DNA from: Edolisoma coerulescens | Taxonomy: Eukaryota > Chordata > Aves > Passeriformes > Campephagidae | Direction of reading: 5' to 3' | Assembly: GCA_013397115.1 (NCBI GenBank) | Contig: VWZW01001209.1 | Location: forward strand, 1,554,236 to 1,618,235 | DNA length: 64,000 bases | Shown here: positions 22,467 to 34,800 of the stretch, in pieces | How positions within the stretch are numbered: the stretch's first letter is position 1 | Layout of the letters: each line of letters begins with the position of its first letter | Made by a program: the position numbers and the translations under genes | The notes under the pieces: model-generated | Told to the model about the DNA's origin: nothing | The model's database searches: none | The model's input: the letters and a program-made list of their open reading frames with translations, nothing else

Positions 22467-25400
22467 TTTGGATACTGTATTTATAAAGAGGGACAAGTAC
22501 CAGTCAAAGTCATTGGTGATTAAAGTAGGAGACTTTGAAGGCCTCTATGAAATAATGTTTCTGGGGAATTTACCTTCCCAGTCATCACTGGCCACTGATT
22601 CTGATTATACAGGTCAGTTACACAGCAGATGACTACGTCCAGAGTTGCAAACAGCTCAATAGGCTCCCCAAATCTGTTTCACCAGCACTTGCCTACACTA
22701 ATTGTCCAACAGAAACATGGAATTCCAATTAATGGGCAATAAATATGATTTTTCCGTATATTTCACCCCTATAGAAAAAAAATGGGATAGAAAAATCTGA
22801 AGAGTCATGATAAAATGATAAGACAACTACAGTGAAAAGAAATCCAGCATAAAAAGTGATTGCATAAAACCTGTCAGATTTATCCCATGGCAAATCGTGG
22901 GAAAAGAATTGCCAATCAAGAGCCACTTTCTTCTCAAGACAGCAGGGAAGAGGGGGAAAATGTGTAGAACCGATAAGAATTTTCACTGGTCAGGAAAAAT
23001 ACAGCAAGCAGAAAAGCCCATTTAATTCATACTCTTCAGGATAATGCAGGTCTCCTTTATACCTTTCTTTTGCTTATCTCTTTCTGATCTCCCATTTTTG
23101 CTTCTTTACACAGCTGCCAATTTGGGAGTGAAAGAGTCAAGATGCTCTTCAAAAAATTTGATCCCACAGAACATAAGGAAAATGGTCAAAAAGCCTTGGC
23201 CAAAGAAGAAGCTCTGGCTCCCACTCCTCATATGCACACTTTCACCACTAGACATTGTGGAAAAGCTATGCTGTTGGAGACAGAGGTATCTGCACCACTC
23301 AGGAAAACCCAAAGCCTGGCCTAAAATACAGTCACGGATTTTTGTTAGNAGGTATCTGCACCACTCAGGAAAACCCAAAGCCTGGCCTAAAATACAGTCA
23401 CGGATTTTTGTTTTATAACATGAATTGAGTGAAGCAGAAAATGAATCATGGGTTCTTGTGGGAAAAAGAATGTTATCATGGGCCTATAATAGAATTTCAC
23501 TTTTTAAATATTTTTCTGTGACTATGACAGAAATCTCTTTCCATCTCAGCTACAATTCATATGGATACATTGCCATTCTCCTTGCTGAATAATAGTCAGA
23601 GACTGGGTGAAAAGTAGCTTTATGAGATTCATTAGCAGAGAGCAAAGAGAGACTGGGCAGAATACCAGCTAATATTATTTCGGTTTTGGAACGTTCATAC
23701 ACCATTGCATGTATCCAGCCAAATTGTTCTTAGAAACAAGTAGATGTGACACAATAAATAACACCATTCTGTTATGTCCAAAACTTTCTACACCTAAATG
23801 GTCCGAGAAACACAAACAGAAAGGACAGAGCTGACTAACATCTGCCATTAAAGTAAACGTGCCACCATCCTCAGTACTTCCAACATTTCAGCTTTGTTAG
23901 CTGCAGTAGGGTTGCCTAAGCTACACAGCTACGTAGGGTTTTGCATTTCTATTAACATTCCTCTGCCAGGCAGAGATCTTGTTAAGGTTCGTTAATCTTT
24001 AATTATGTTTTTAAAACCCTGTAGCCGCAGTAAATACCAGTAGTTTATAGTCAGCTGTGAGAAGTAATATTAACCTCCAATCTGCATACACCAGTCTGCT
24101 CCCACACATTAAGCACCTAGCACTGTTCACCTTCTCTACCATTTTGCCTGGCACACAATTTACATCATCCGAGTACTGCAAATTGGTATTTATACATAGA
24201 ATTCACAGCCCGCATATGCACACAAAATCAGGGCTAGAAGGTAATAAGGTTAGGAATAGTAAAGATTAGAATAAGAAACGGAGGCAAATGAGAAGACAGA
24301 CAATATGATATAGAGCAGCCCTGGGGAGCTAAGGGAGAAGAGATGATGCTTCAGTCGATTCCCTTTGTATAACCCACACTCATTTATAACTTGAATGGAT
24401 GAATAAGTGAGTATTTTTCCTTCCAGCTATCCTGCTAGCTGTAAGTGTGAAAATATGGTAAACATCCTCTCCAAAATGCATTCCTTGTTTCTCATCTCCT
24501 ACTGTGCGCAGAAACTAGTTACATTCATTTCAAAATACTTCTTGGCTGAGTTCTTCAGCCTCCTCAGATATGGGAGCAGAGAGTTAATCACTGTTTAACT
24601 TCCAAGCTGGTTTTGTCACTTGATTTAAACATAACTCTCAGAAAGCTTAGTCCCTGTAAGATCCAAATTTGTGAGACATCAAGCACCATCCTTGAGCCTT
24701 AATGCCCTCAGACGCCTTTGTCTTCTGAAGGGGCTTAGGATAAGGTCCTTAAAAGCAATCACCAAGAAGTCATGCCTAAATACTCTTTCAATTAGGGCTT
24801 GGTCCCACAGGCAGTTATGCGCTGTAAGTGCAGAAACCAAGGGCTGGTGCTGAATACTTAGTATTTGTTTAGTGCCTGGGCAGTGAAGCTCGATAACAGT
24901 GAGCAAATGCAAAGAGAGGAGGGAAAAAAGCATCTGGCAATACAGCCAAATTTGTGCAACCTCGTGCTGAGTCCTGCAGAGGAGGGGCAGGTGGGCACAC
25001 CCAGCATGAGCTGCTCAGGATGAGAGACAGTCGTGACACTGACCTCGAGTGAGGAATTTCAGGTGCTGCCTGTGTGACAGAATCAGCAGATCACTCAAAC
25101 GTGACCACATCAGAGATGAATCCACAGTAACATGAGACCAGAAGAAAGCGAGGGGCCATTTTTTCCTAATATTCAGCAGTCTGTTGACCCCATTCATGCA
25201 CAAGGCAGCTTTTATGCTGTTCCAAGAGATCACAGCCTGTACTGGGCTGCAGCAACAAAGCCTGCTTGGTAGCCCTCCAAGCAGGTCGGTGCTGCTCTCC
25301 CACCATTCCAGACCCTGTGCTGGTTCCTCATAGATTGGCCTGGGAGGGTGAAACAAATACAAATACCATCAGAATAAATAGTTTTTATCCTCTTCTGGTA

Positions 25401-27284
25401 TTTTCACTCTCATTTTACCTTCATTTTCTATGTCTGTTTAGCCTGCAGGTTTATGTAAGAGCATTTGCTGAAACAGCAAATTCTCATGCAAGCTATAGAC
25501 TAAGAACTTGTAGAAATTATTCAGTGCATAAGGAATAAATTAAAAGGAATCAGATAATTAGCAAACAGAAAACAGAACCAAATTACATTAGTCATCAGCT
25601 CTCCACAGCAGTTCTGACCTTGGAATGGCTGGTGGCTGTTTCACACATGTTAACTGAATCTCCCACTGGTTCCAGAGACCTCACCACAGTCACTGTGATG
25701 TCACTTGGGAGCTCTTTCACTACCATTAGACCCCATTAGTTACCACGGAGAGGCAGTGCAGGCCAGCTGCCCGACGAGGAGCGGTAGTGACAGTCGGGTT
25801 TCACTGGCAAGGCCCAAACCCAGAACCTCCATGAGGCCATCAGGCCTGAGCTGGGGTAGCAACAAGGCTAGCCCAAACCCTATGGCCACCACATCAGTTA
25901 ACAGACATGGGATGTAAGCTCTCAGTTTTGCAGATTTCTCACAAACTCATTGAGAAACACAGGTAAAATTCATTTGTGCTACGTAGCTCGGCTGGAGATT
26001 TGGTCAGCAGGATCTTCTTGCTATTTATTCTCAGGTGAGTTAGGCTGTGGGAGCTCCTAACTGCCCTCCTTGTAGTCACATGAGAAAAGCTGTCTTTGGT
26101 CAGATTAGCCTCAAAATTGAATCAAGAAAGCTTGTCTGTGATCCTTGTCTGAAAGTCAGCCATCAGTTAACCTCTTCTGATGTCCCTAATAAAGTTGATT
26201 ACACCTATACCAATTTATATTGCTGAAAAGGGAGTTCAATTTCCCTTCAAACTCCAGTACCTCCTCTAGGAGTTAATGACCAATAATTACTCTTCTTTCC
26301 ACACTTCACATCTCTTCTGTTTTCAGAGACAATTTTTGTCTCTCAGAGCTGCCCTCGGTGGAACTCACCATATGCCTTCAGATGCCCTCTCTGTCAGCTG
26401 CCAACCTGCCTTTCTCTGCCTCTGAAATTTTCTCCTGGGGATTTAATTTGCAAAACACAGCAAGAGGGGAAAGTGGCCACTGTGGTGCCAGCAGGAGAGA
26501 TTTGATCTCTACAGGACTTTCGTACCTGAGGGTATCCAGGTACCCTGAGGATGTCCTTCAGGGAGGATATCCATGAACTTAACATGGATCTTCAAACACA
26601 AAGTACAGAAAACAAAAAATATGTGGATTTCAACTGGGGTTTAATTTTTTTTCCTTCAGGGGATTGTTCTAATCCATTCAAACAACTACTGGTGCCATCA
26701 AGGACAGAGACCAGTAGGCATCTCCTGGTGGTCATCTTTATCCCCCATTGACTCCTAACACTTTCACCCTGTATGTATGTTATACCATATGAAAACAATT
26801 CTCCTCCAAAAGAGCTGACATCTTCACTCCAGCTGCCTTGGGAATCTCTTTAGCCCACTGAAAATTGAATGGAAAATAAAATGTCATCGTCTGGCAAGAT
26901 GGAGAACAGCAGTCCAAAAATACTTACTAGTCTGATGGCTACCAGTCTAATGTAATCTAGAAGGTCCTAAGCCTGGCTTTCAGGGCAGACACCTAAAGCT
27001 TCTCATGAAAGGAAACTGGAGAAAGGACCACCAAATTTCAGAAAGCTCTAATTTGGGTGACCAAATCTGGCAAGAGTTGCAGGCTGCAAAACACAGTGAG
27101 ATGCAAATATTTCCCAACCACTGCACTCAGGGCTTTTTGTTGGCTAACCAAAGAGACTGTCAACTCAGCGTGCTCACTGTTTTCAGGTACTTTGCTTTAT
27201 CATGTGCTATGGCAAGGTGCCCAGGCACCTCACATGGCGAAGAGAAGGCATCCCAGTAGATGTCAGCACGTCTAAAAATCAGGA
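22467..27284. other. Unique sequence with one assembly join
   Basis: No gene, RNA or transposon recognised except the direct duplicate around the single N at 23,349 (listed separately). The 124-codon plus-strand frame at 23044-23418 spans the N and the duplicate, so it is artefactual. A more GC-rich part at 25,690-25,920 keeps a few CpGs but shows no recognisable coding sequence. The left boundary of the LTR near 27.28 kb is uncertain and could lie up to 200 bp further left. Confidence 0.5.
23284..23412. repeat. 63-bp direct duplicate flanking a single N (assembly join)
   Basis: Copy 1 (23284-23346) and copy 2 (23350-23412) are identical as read, starting AGGTATCTGCACC and ending GATTTTTGTT. 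Copy 2 begins immediately after the N at 23349, and copy 1 ends two bases before that N. This is what an unmerged overlap between adjacent contigs looks like. Confidence 0.9.
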
Positions 27285-27343
27285 ATTGCCTTGCCCTGCA
27301 CAGCCAACCCTGGGGAAATTACATACCATAGAACACCATGGCC

Positions 27344-27372
27344 AGTATATAAACTGGGAGTGTTTATATACT
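27344..27372. repeat. Perfect 11-bp-arm hairpin over the LTR TATA box
   Basis: AGTATATAAAC (27344-27354) and GTTTATATACT (27362-27372) are exact reverse complements around the 7-bp loop TGGGAGT. The left arm contains the TATA box of the LTR. In the family sequence I remember, the second arm is absent and G-rich sequence stands there instead. Confidence 0.85.
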
Positions 27373-27535
27373 GTGAGGAGCCAATTGCTGCTCAGGGACA
27401 GGCTGGGCATTAGTCAGTGGGTGGTGAGCAATTGTTTCGTGCACCACTATCCTTTCTTGGGTTTTATTCCTCTCTGTATTTTTATCTCTCTTTTCATTCT
27501 TATTAATTAGTGTTATATATCACATTATTTCAGTT

Positions 27536-27541
27536 ATTAAA
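27536..27541 (+). terminator. LTR poly(A) signal ATTAAA
   Basis: ATTAAA lies within the conserved R motif TTATTAAACTGTCC, 183 bp after the TATA box. Confidence 0.6.
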
Positions 27542-27666
27542 CTGTCCTTATCTCAACCCACAAGTTTTATGTGTTTTCCGGTTCTCCTTCCCCTCGCACT
27601 TGGGGGGAGAGGCAGTGAGGAGCGTCTGTGTGGTACTTAGTTGCTGGCTGTAATTAAACCATGACA

Positions 27667-28501
27667 GAAATCAGCGTGCCTGCTGTGCCCTGGCACACAG
27701 CCTCAAAATGCCGGTGCTCAGGAGCTGCTATCGAGCCATGGGTCTGCCTTTGTTTGCCTGAGCAGCACATATCCACTGGAGCTGCATTAGCCTGCACCTC
27801 ACTGTATGCTGATAAAAAATCATGATGAATTATCCAGTTCATTTTGGCTCTGTGTAGAGCTATCAAGACTCTCAATATGCAAATGGGTCTTGTTTATCAT
27901 ATGATAGATACTGTGTAATGTAGCACCTAAATTACAGAGTTTGCAATACCATCTGGTTTCATCTCTCATTATATTAGAGGATCACTATGTTACATTTGAC
28001 CTGAAAATTGGCGCAAGAATAAAGCAGGGCCATGGATGCAGTTTGAAGTGGTAAGAAGCTCTGCTCACTCACATGGGGCAAGCAGGTTTCAGACGTAATT
28101 CTCTTTTCTCATCTTCAGATCTGGAAAACAGCAAGTACCAAGTAGACCGCAGAAAAAGTCTAGTATTACGCACAGGTTTACCTGGAAGTAGAGTCAGGTG
28201 ACATTGCCATAGAAGGACTGTCCATTCAAATTTTCTCATGTGACAGAAAAAGACTGACATATGGTGGAAGGAAAGCCAGTGAATGTTCAGAGGAATAGCC
28301 CACAGGTATTAAGTTACTTTTGGTTTGACAAGATCTTAAGATAGAGTAAAGAAAATATTTCCATTAATTTTTAGCAAACTCCAAGTCTTCCTGTTGATGC
28401 CAAACTGATTTTTCGTTTTAAATATTCTTCACATATACTTGTAGTTCTGTAACCTATTATCATGTAACTATATAGATTCATAGCTAGCATTTTACCCACT
28501 C
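27667..28501. other. Unique spacer between two LTRs
   Basis: About 835 bp with no recognisable feature. I saw no retroviral internal sequence, so the two flanking LTRs, which belong to different families, appear to be separate insertions and not the ends of one provirus. Confidence 0.5.
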
Positions 28502-28855
28502 TGTTAGACAGAAAGACAAAACACATTCCTAAAGGCCCCTATCCTATCTTGCTTCCTCTGGGAACTAAGGATGAGCCACTCTCCCAAGATAGTTTCTCAT
28601 AAACTAGCAAAAGGGGGGCTCCAGAAAAGGAGTGAACCAAGGGGATGAATTAACTCCTCACCTGTGCTTCTAACTGGGGATTCTTGTCAATTGTGCTAAT
28701 TTGCTAAACATATAAAACTGTGTTCGCCCTGTATCACATGGGTGTCTTTCCATACTTGTCCTTGGAGGCCTCCAATTAAATATCAGGTTTTATATTACTT
28801 CCCATATTAATACTGTCTCGAAAGTGTGTTGTTTTATTTCTAGATCTTTAAGGCA
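28502..28855 (+). mobile_element. Probable solo LTR, class III-like, plus orientation
   Basis: The segment begins TGTTAGAC and ends near AAGGCA, a TG...CA pair about 354 bp apart. It has the ordered signals of an LTR: GCTAATTTGCTAAACATATAAAACTG with TATAAAA at 28711-28717, then GGAGGCCTCCAATTAAATATC with ATTAAA at 28775-28780, then a T-rich stretch. The wording around the TATA and the poly(A) signal resembles avian ERV-L type LTRs. I could not confirm target-site duplications or both ends, so limits are approximate. Confidence 0.55.
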
Positions 28856-31800
28856 TCAGCGTGACTTCAAAGAAATGATGGGGGTAATGTATTTTTTTTA
28901 TTGGTAGTGCAAAGATGCTCAAGGAAGTTGACCATTTCTCCTCGTTGTCTACATTTGACTCAATCAGCCAAAGCACTTTCTTGAGTGCAAGCTCCTCTTG
29001 CAGACCAGCTCTCTGACTGTCTGATTAAACTACAGAATAATAATTCATCATTGTCTGTCCATTCCCACTTTACTGACTGTCTAATTAAAATGATTTTTAT
29101 GCCCAAAGATAATTGCTTTCTTCTATTATTACTCTGAAATGTTAATATAATCTAGCTCACCAGTCTCTGTGTCTACCACTAGAGACAATAAATAAATTAG
29201 ATACAGAAAAATGATGTTTAAATAATATTATGATTGAGTCATAAAACTATAGTAGCACAGAAATTCCAGCTAAGGCCACAGAGTGCTGCCAAAGATATTT
29301 GCTGTACATATGGCTGGTTGTTTCTCAGAGTCCCAGAGAAGGCAGTGCTATACACCCTGGGTGCTTCATTAGCAACACATTACTGGCCTTATAGAGTCAA
29401 GTGAAACAGAAAATCATTTTACAATGGTCATTATTTTTAATGTTAGTAATTACTGACAGTCCTTATCCTGCGGCACCTGAAATATCTGGATCAGAAGATG
29501 TTGACAAATGTTGGCTCTTCAGTGGAATCCTCTTGCCTTAATTATCTTATTAGTTTATAAATTCTTTAAAAATGCTTTTTGTTGTGGTCTGTCTAATGGC
29601 CCTTTGATAAAGATAGTTGCACCATGTTACTGCCCTCAGAAGACAGAAGTAGCAATCAAAAATAGAATTGCTGCAAACGAGCTATTTCTGTAAAGAGCAA
29701 TCAAGTCAATGTAAACATTGGATATTTTAATTTTAAATACCCAGAATATTTTTTCTCTTCTTTATTGGTTTTTATATACCATCACCACCAGCCCATACTC
29801 AATATGCCACTCTTCCCTACCTTCAGCACTTTTCCTTCTTCTGTGGTAACTGTTTATTCTGGTCCCTAATTAGCCCCAAGCGCATGTGTAAGTTTGTACA
29901 TACATGGGCACAAGCAATGCCACTTTGACAGTAATGCATTTGGGGCTGGTCAGATGCATCTCATTCAACCTCAAAAAGCTTCAGTGTGCAGATTAGCAGG
30001 CCCAGGTGAACAGTAAACCTCAAATGTATCCATGCGCATTTTGTCTTTTCCTAATCTCAAATTTTACCCTATGTTTTTATTGATAATTGCATTAGCTGCC
30101 TGATCTCAGCAGGCCTTTTCAGTGAAACTTGTAGAAAAGAAGGGCAACAAACACATTGGCCTTACCAGAGAAAATTTCCCATCCTTGCAGACTGAACTAC
30201 AGAACATTGTAACAGCTACTATTATTGTCACCTGAATCCCTCACCTTGTTCCAGCCCTGATCCACATTTCTAGGACTTGCTGTAAATTTCCATAACATCA
30301 AAAAAACTTCAGACTTTGCTTTATGTCTCATCCAAGCCAGTCCCACAAGCAGAAATTTTATTTTTTTAAGATCTCTTGAGGTTTCAGAATAAACATTAAA
30401 AGTTTTAGGTCTATAAGTTACTTGAGGTTATTTCCAGATATTTTTATGGTTTACTTTGAACAGCCTATAGTTAAATTCATACCAGCTATAAGCAACTTGG
30501 TTTCAAAAAGTAAGGGCAATGAAAAGTAATGGCAGATTCATATCTTGGTGTGAAGGTAATTTGCTGACACAGCCTGACAAACACCTTGGAACACAAAGCC
30601 CTTCCCAACCAGTGGTACTGTGGATGCAGCTGGCACTGAAATGGCCCTCAAGCAATGCTCTCCATCTCATTCCCACAGGTTTTCTGTCACATGTGCAGCA
30701 TGATGAGCTTCTAAAATAATTGTGTCCCCTAAGAGGCCTGGGTGTCCCATCCTTGTCTCCTGACTCTTTGTCCCTCATATGGCCACGGCAAGTTGTGGGC
30801 TCAGCCAACTCAAAATCGTTTGACACATTTACCAAAATAATTTTCAGGGGGTCCTTAGACAGCATCAAGACAGCAGTGAAAATGAAGGACGCAGCAATTG
30901 CAATCTGTCTTTTACAACACAGATTTTTTTTTTTCAAAGTAGGGCTATATTCAGCTGCATGAGGAGAAAGGAAGAGATCTCTAGGGGAAATTGTACCATA
31001 TTTCTGTTTCATCCCAGCATTATCAGCCTCTAAATCTAAATGCTTAGGGAAAGGTTTCTGACTTTAAAAAAAGAGAAAGTCCCCTTAAGACTTTCCTGAC
31101 CTTTTAACTCTCGCATGGGTGTGTAAGTGTGCCCTCCAGGACTCCAACTTGTTTCCCACTGCTGGAATCATCTGTGTGGACATACCACTAAACCCATTTG
31201 CTCCTTAAATTAAGTCAGTGCTGCTTCATGAATGCACTAACTATAATAATCATAGATTACAGCTAGGTATTGCTAATATCCCCTATAGTTTAAAGTATAT
31301 ACACTGGTTTGAGCTCCCTCTTAGAACCTGATGTGTTCATTGCTAAAAACCTTCACAGGCAAAAAAACAGCAAAACAAAAAATTCGGACAAGAGAACTGA
31401 GACAAAGCAATTGGTGTGAGAATTCAGATTCAAGTTTTCACCTCCCTGCCCAAGACCTCCAGTAGTAATAACTGAAGACAAAAATATAGGCCACATAGAA
31501 ATTAATCCATCTTCCTCAGTAAATGGAAAGGAAGCCAATGCCTTAATCTCAAAAAAAAAATTTGGAAGAGCTCTTCCAAACCTTCCCAGAAGTTTGCTGT
31601 TCAAGGCTTGATTTTCATAGTAGACCAGCTGCTAGCTGAGAGAGAGTTATTATGTGATTTCATCTCTATAATATTTATCTTGGAACAGATGCTTACATCA
31701 TCTTTCTATCTATTAAATCTTTACCATGATACTATACAAGACACGGAGTTATTCAAATGGTAATTGAGACACAAAGAAAGCAAAGCTTGCAAAGTTTACA

Positions 31801-34800
31801 TGGAAAGTTTATCAGATTAGAACATTTGAACTACAACCCAAACCACAGTTCCCTCCCTTCCTCCCTGATTTGCATGAATACCTGATTAAGACAACCTTGG
31901 AAACCACGTTAAAAAATCATATCAGACAGGAAACCTAATGTTGAAATGGGGTTTTAGTTTCTAGTTTTTTCAATTCTAATCTGCAGTTTCTTTTTTACAG
32001 TTTAAGCCTCTCTATTGTATACGGCAGGTTATCCTTATCAGTCACTGACTGCAGAAGAATCTCTTGATGGAAGATACATGCACACATACCTGGGATAGGT
32101 AGGACTATATTTCTTCTTGAATACCTTTTCTCAAATCTAGGACAAAACATTCTGCCGTGACACCAGAGTAAGATGTGAAGTTTACACAAACAAATGCTGG
32201 ACAGTTTGCAGAACAGAAAATTCCAATATGTTGCTCCAAGTCTGTGGAATTCCTTCCAGCTTTAGCCTGTAAAACACTGCTGCTTTGAGGATATAGCACC
32301 TACTTGGTGTATTACTCAAAAAAAATCTGTAAGATTCTTTTATCAAAAGCAGGACCATAAATATGCAGAAAAGTAAACTTCAGGAAGTGAAAATACTGCA
32401 GTGTATTTTTTGAATTCTAGAGGCGCTGACTGATGAAAGCAGGAGAAAAACAATCAATTTAACTTGACTCCTTGACTTTTCTTGCAGCTATTTTTTTATT
32501 CCTTCCTCTAAATATATCAGTTTTTTCCTAAATTAGACATATTAAGATGAAATGCTCCAAGTCAGGCTTTCAGAGTGTCCTAAGCATTCTTCTGTGTCTT
32601 TAATCAACACTGGTCAAAATGGAGTGCAGAACTACCTTCTGCAGGGCATAGCCTCACTATGTGGATAGTTTAGATTGCATTGAATTGGGCTGAGTTATAA
32701 GCTTCATTGACAGCTGAATGTGCTTTAGATTTTCTGAATATTTGTTTTCATTGTTTTTATTTGCTTTGAATTTTTATTCTTTTATTCAGAATCACAAAAA
32801 TAACATGTAACATCTTCTCTAACAGTAGCAATTAATAGCAACATCTGAATATTGAACGAATTAGCTGGGAAAGACTAAATTAATTTGTTCTGGTCACAGT
32901 CTGAATTTTTTTCATTTGTCAAAAGCATTACCTTTATTCCCTTGGGGAGTGGGAGAGAACTGCTGGACACGTCTCCTTCATGCAGGATTGAGTAGAAGTT
33001 GCTATTTCACTTGCAGGAGGAGATAGCAGTCCAAAACATGCCTGCACAGAAATTGAACTGCATGAGCTGAGTCCATTTAGAGAGCAATGTGTGCACCTGC
33101 AAACAGACACAGCAACAGGAAAGCTTATAGAAAAAAAAAAAAAACCAAAATAAAACAAAACACCAAATAAGAAAAGGAAATTGTGTCCTCAAAGAAATGA
33201 AGCATTTTGATACAGTGTTGCCTCTACAGAAGCTTGAAATTGTGAATGAATGAATCATTTTGCTTTTATTTCTTCCCTTTTCAGGTGAGATCTGGTGAAT
33301 ACTTTTTCTCAAGAAAGAGGGCTGAGCAATTCCGCATTCCAGGAGGAGCTGCCCACAAACCCTGGACATTGGCTACCTGCAGGAGTCACAGGGAGCACCA
33401 GTGCAACAGAACATAAAAAACACTTATGTCCCTGGCAGGGCAATGCAAAGCAATACATTTCACAACCAGTCAACAAACAAGGATGTAGGTTGGCAGTTGT
33501 GAGCCCTCCTGCTGGAAGTGCTTGTATGGATCTCATGAGAAGCAGAGAAACTTCCATTCAGTTCACTAACTGGTCGTAAGTCAATAGCACATCCCAGCTG
33601 CAGCATCTCTGCCAGGCCTACCAGGTCTAGGCATAGATCCCAGGCACATCAACAGAACTAAATTTACAGTGGAACTGTTTGGAATAACAAATTAAGAGAA
33701 AGAAATCAGGATATGCTCAAAATTATATTCCATGAACGTAAAGGGAGGTCATGTGTTGCATATGTTATTTTTTGCAGATAAGTCATTCTATCCCAGCTCT
33801 AAATTAATCATGTTTCATCAGAATGGTTTTGCATATCAATAAAGCTGCATTGCTTAGGAATTCAGGTATTTCATAAGAATTTCATAAGAAAATGCGAATT
33901 TTTAGCATCTAGATCTCCACATCAGAATAAGATCTTACAGTTTCATAAGGCAAGATTAAATTTATAATTGCAAGTTGCAATCACTGTGCTGAAAGAATGT
34001 CAAGCTGAAAGCTTACCTGCCCTGTATTATTGCAGGAAGGATTTCTTAGCCTGGAGCTGAAGTGCTGAAGTGATTGATCTGTTGTTTAAATGCCAGGGAG
34101 AGCTTTTAGGACTGGAGAGAGAACAATGATGCAGGCTGGTGCTTCTTTGAAATGGGGCTGCTCAGCAGAGATAATCCAAAATGCTTATCCTTTTGCAACT
34201 TTAGTTACACCTCAGTTTAAACTTTTATTTTTCTGCTACACTACAGCCTGAGGAAAAAAAAAACAGAAAGAATAAAGGTCCCATTTCCTCCCTTGAAGTG
34301 TTTTTAGGGAACGCTCATAACTTTTTTATTGCTTGGGGCTTGCTTTTCTGCATTAATACAAACGTGAAACTGTAAGGTCACAAATGAACAACACCAGCCA
34401 GAGCATGCTAGTCAGACGTAACAAAACATCCTGATACAAAGGTAGATCACACAGAAAAAGTAGAACAATGACATCACCTTTTGGGTCAATTGTCAAAAAT
34501 ATTGAGCTGTCCCAGCTCCCTTTCCAGAAGATACAGACAGAGCAGATTTTAGTCCTAAATAAGCTATCTTCCATACCCCACTCTTCTTTGCAAGTTTCAG
34601 TCCCGGCAGGTTTTTGGAGCATAGTGAGCTCAGACCAGGCCCTTTTTTGTTTCACTCTGCTTCACTTTTTATTGAGGAGCTGTTTCTCCTCCCAAAAGAG
34701 AGTCATGTTGTGAAGTGGGAAAAATGTTAGGTGCCTTTGGCCTCCTAAAGCCCGTTAATGGTGTCCAAACAGCCCTAATCCTTGTAGCCCTGCAAATCTA

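Larger units (their letters stand above)
27285..27666 (+). mobile_element. Avian endogenous retrovirus LTR, plus orientation, 5' part diverged
   Basis: The right-hand 300 bp match, from memory, a widespread bird LTR: CAGTATATAAACTGGG, then CAGGCTGGGCATTAGTCAG, GGGTGGTGAGCAATTG, ATTAAACTGTCCTTATCTC, and a U5 ending GTAATTAAACCATGACA at 27650-27666. TATATAAA at 27346-27353 is the TATA box and ATTAAA at 27536-27541 the poly(A) signal, so transcription would run left to right. U3 left of about 27285 is too diverged to delimit. No internal viral genes flank it, so it is probably a solo LTR. The R region shares GATAAGGACAGTTTAAT-type sequence, on the other strand, with the LTR at 2.9 kb. Confidence 0.8.

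Noticed and set aside
23044..23418. 124-codon plus-strand frame with an internally repeated segment
   Set aside because: The repeat is the assembly duplicate and the frame crosses an N.
27285..28855. One provirus bounded by the LTRs at 27.3 and 28.5 kb
   Set aside because: The two LTRs differ in sequence family and the 835 bp between them show no retroviral genes.
30503..31012. 169-codon minus-strand open frame with cysteine-rich patches
   Set aside because: Cysteines are not in a zinc-finger or other recognised spacing, and two plus-strand frames overlap. Likely chance.
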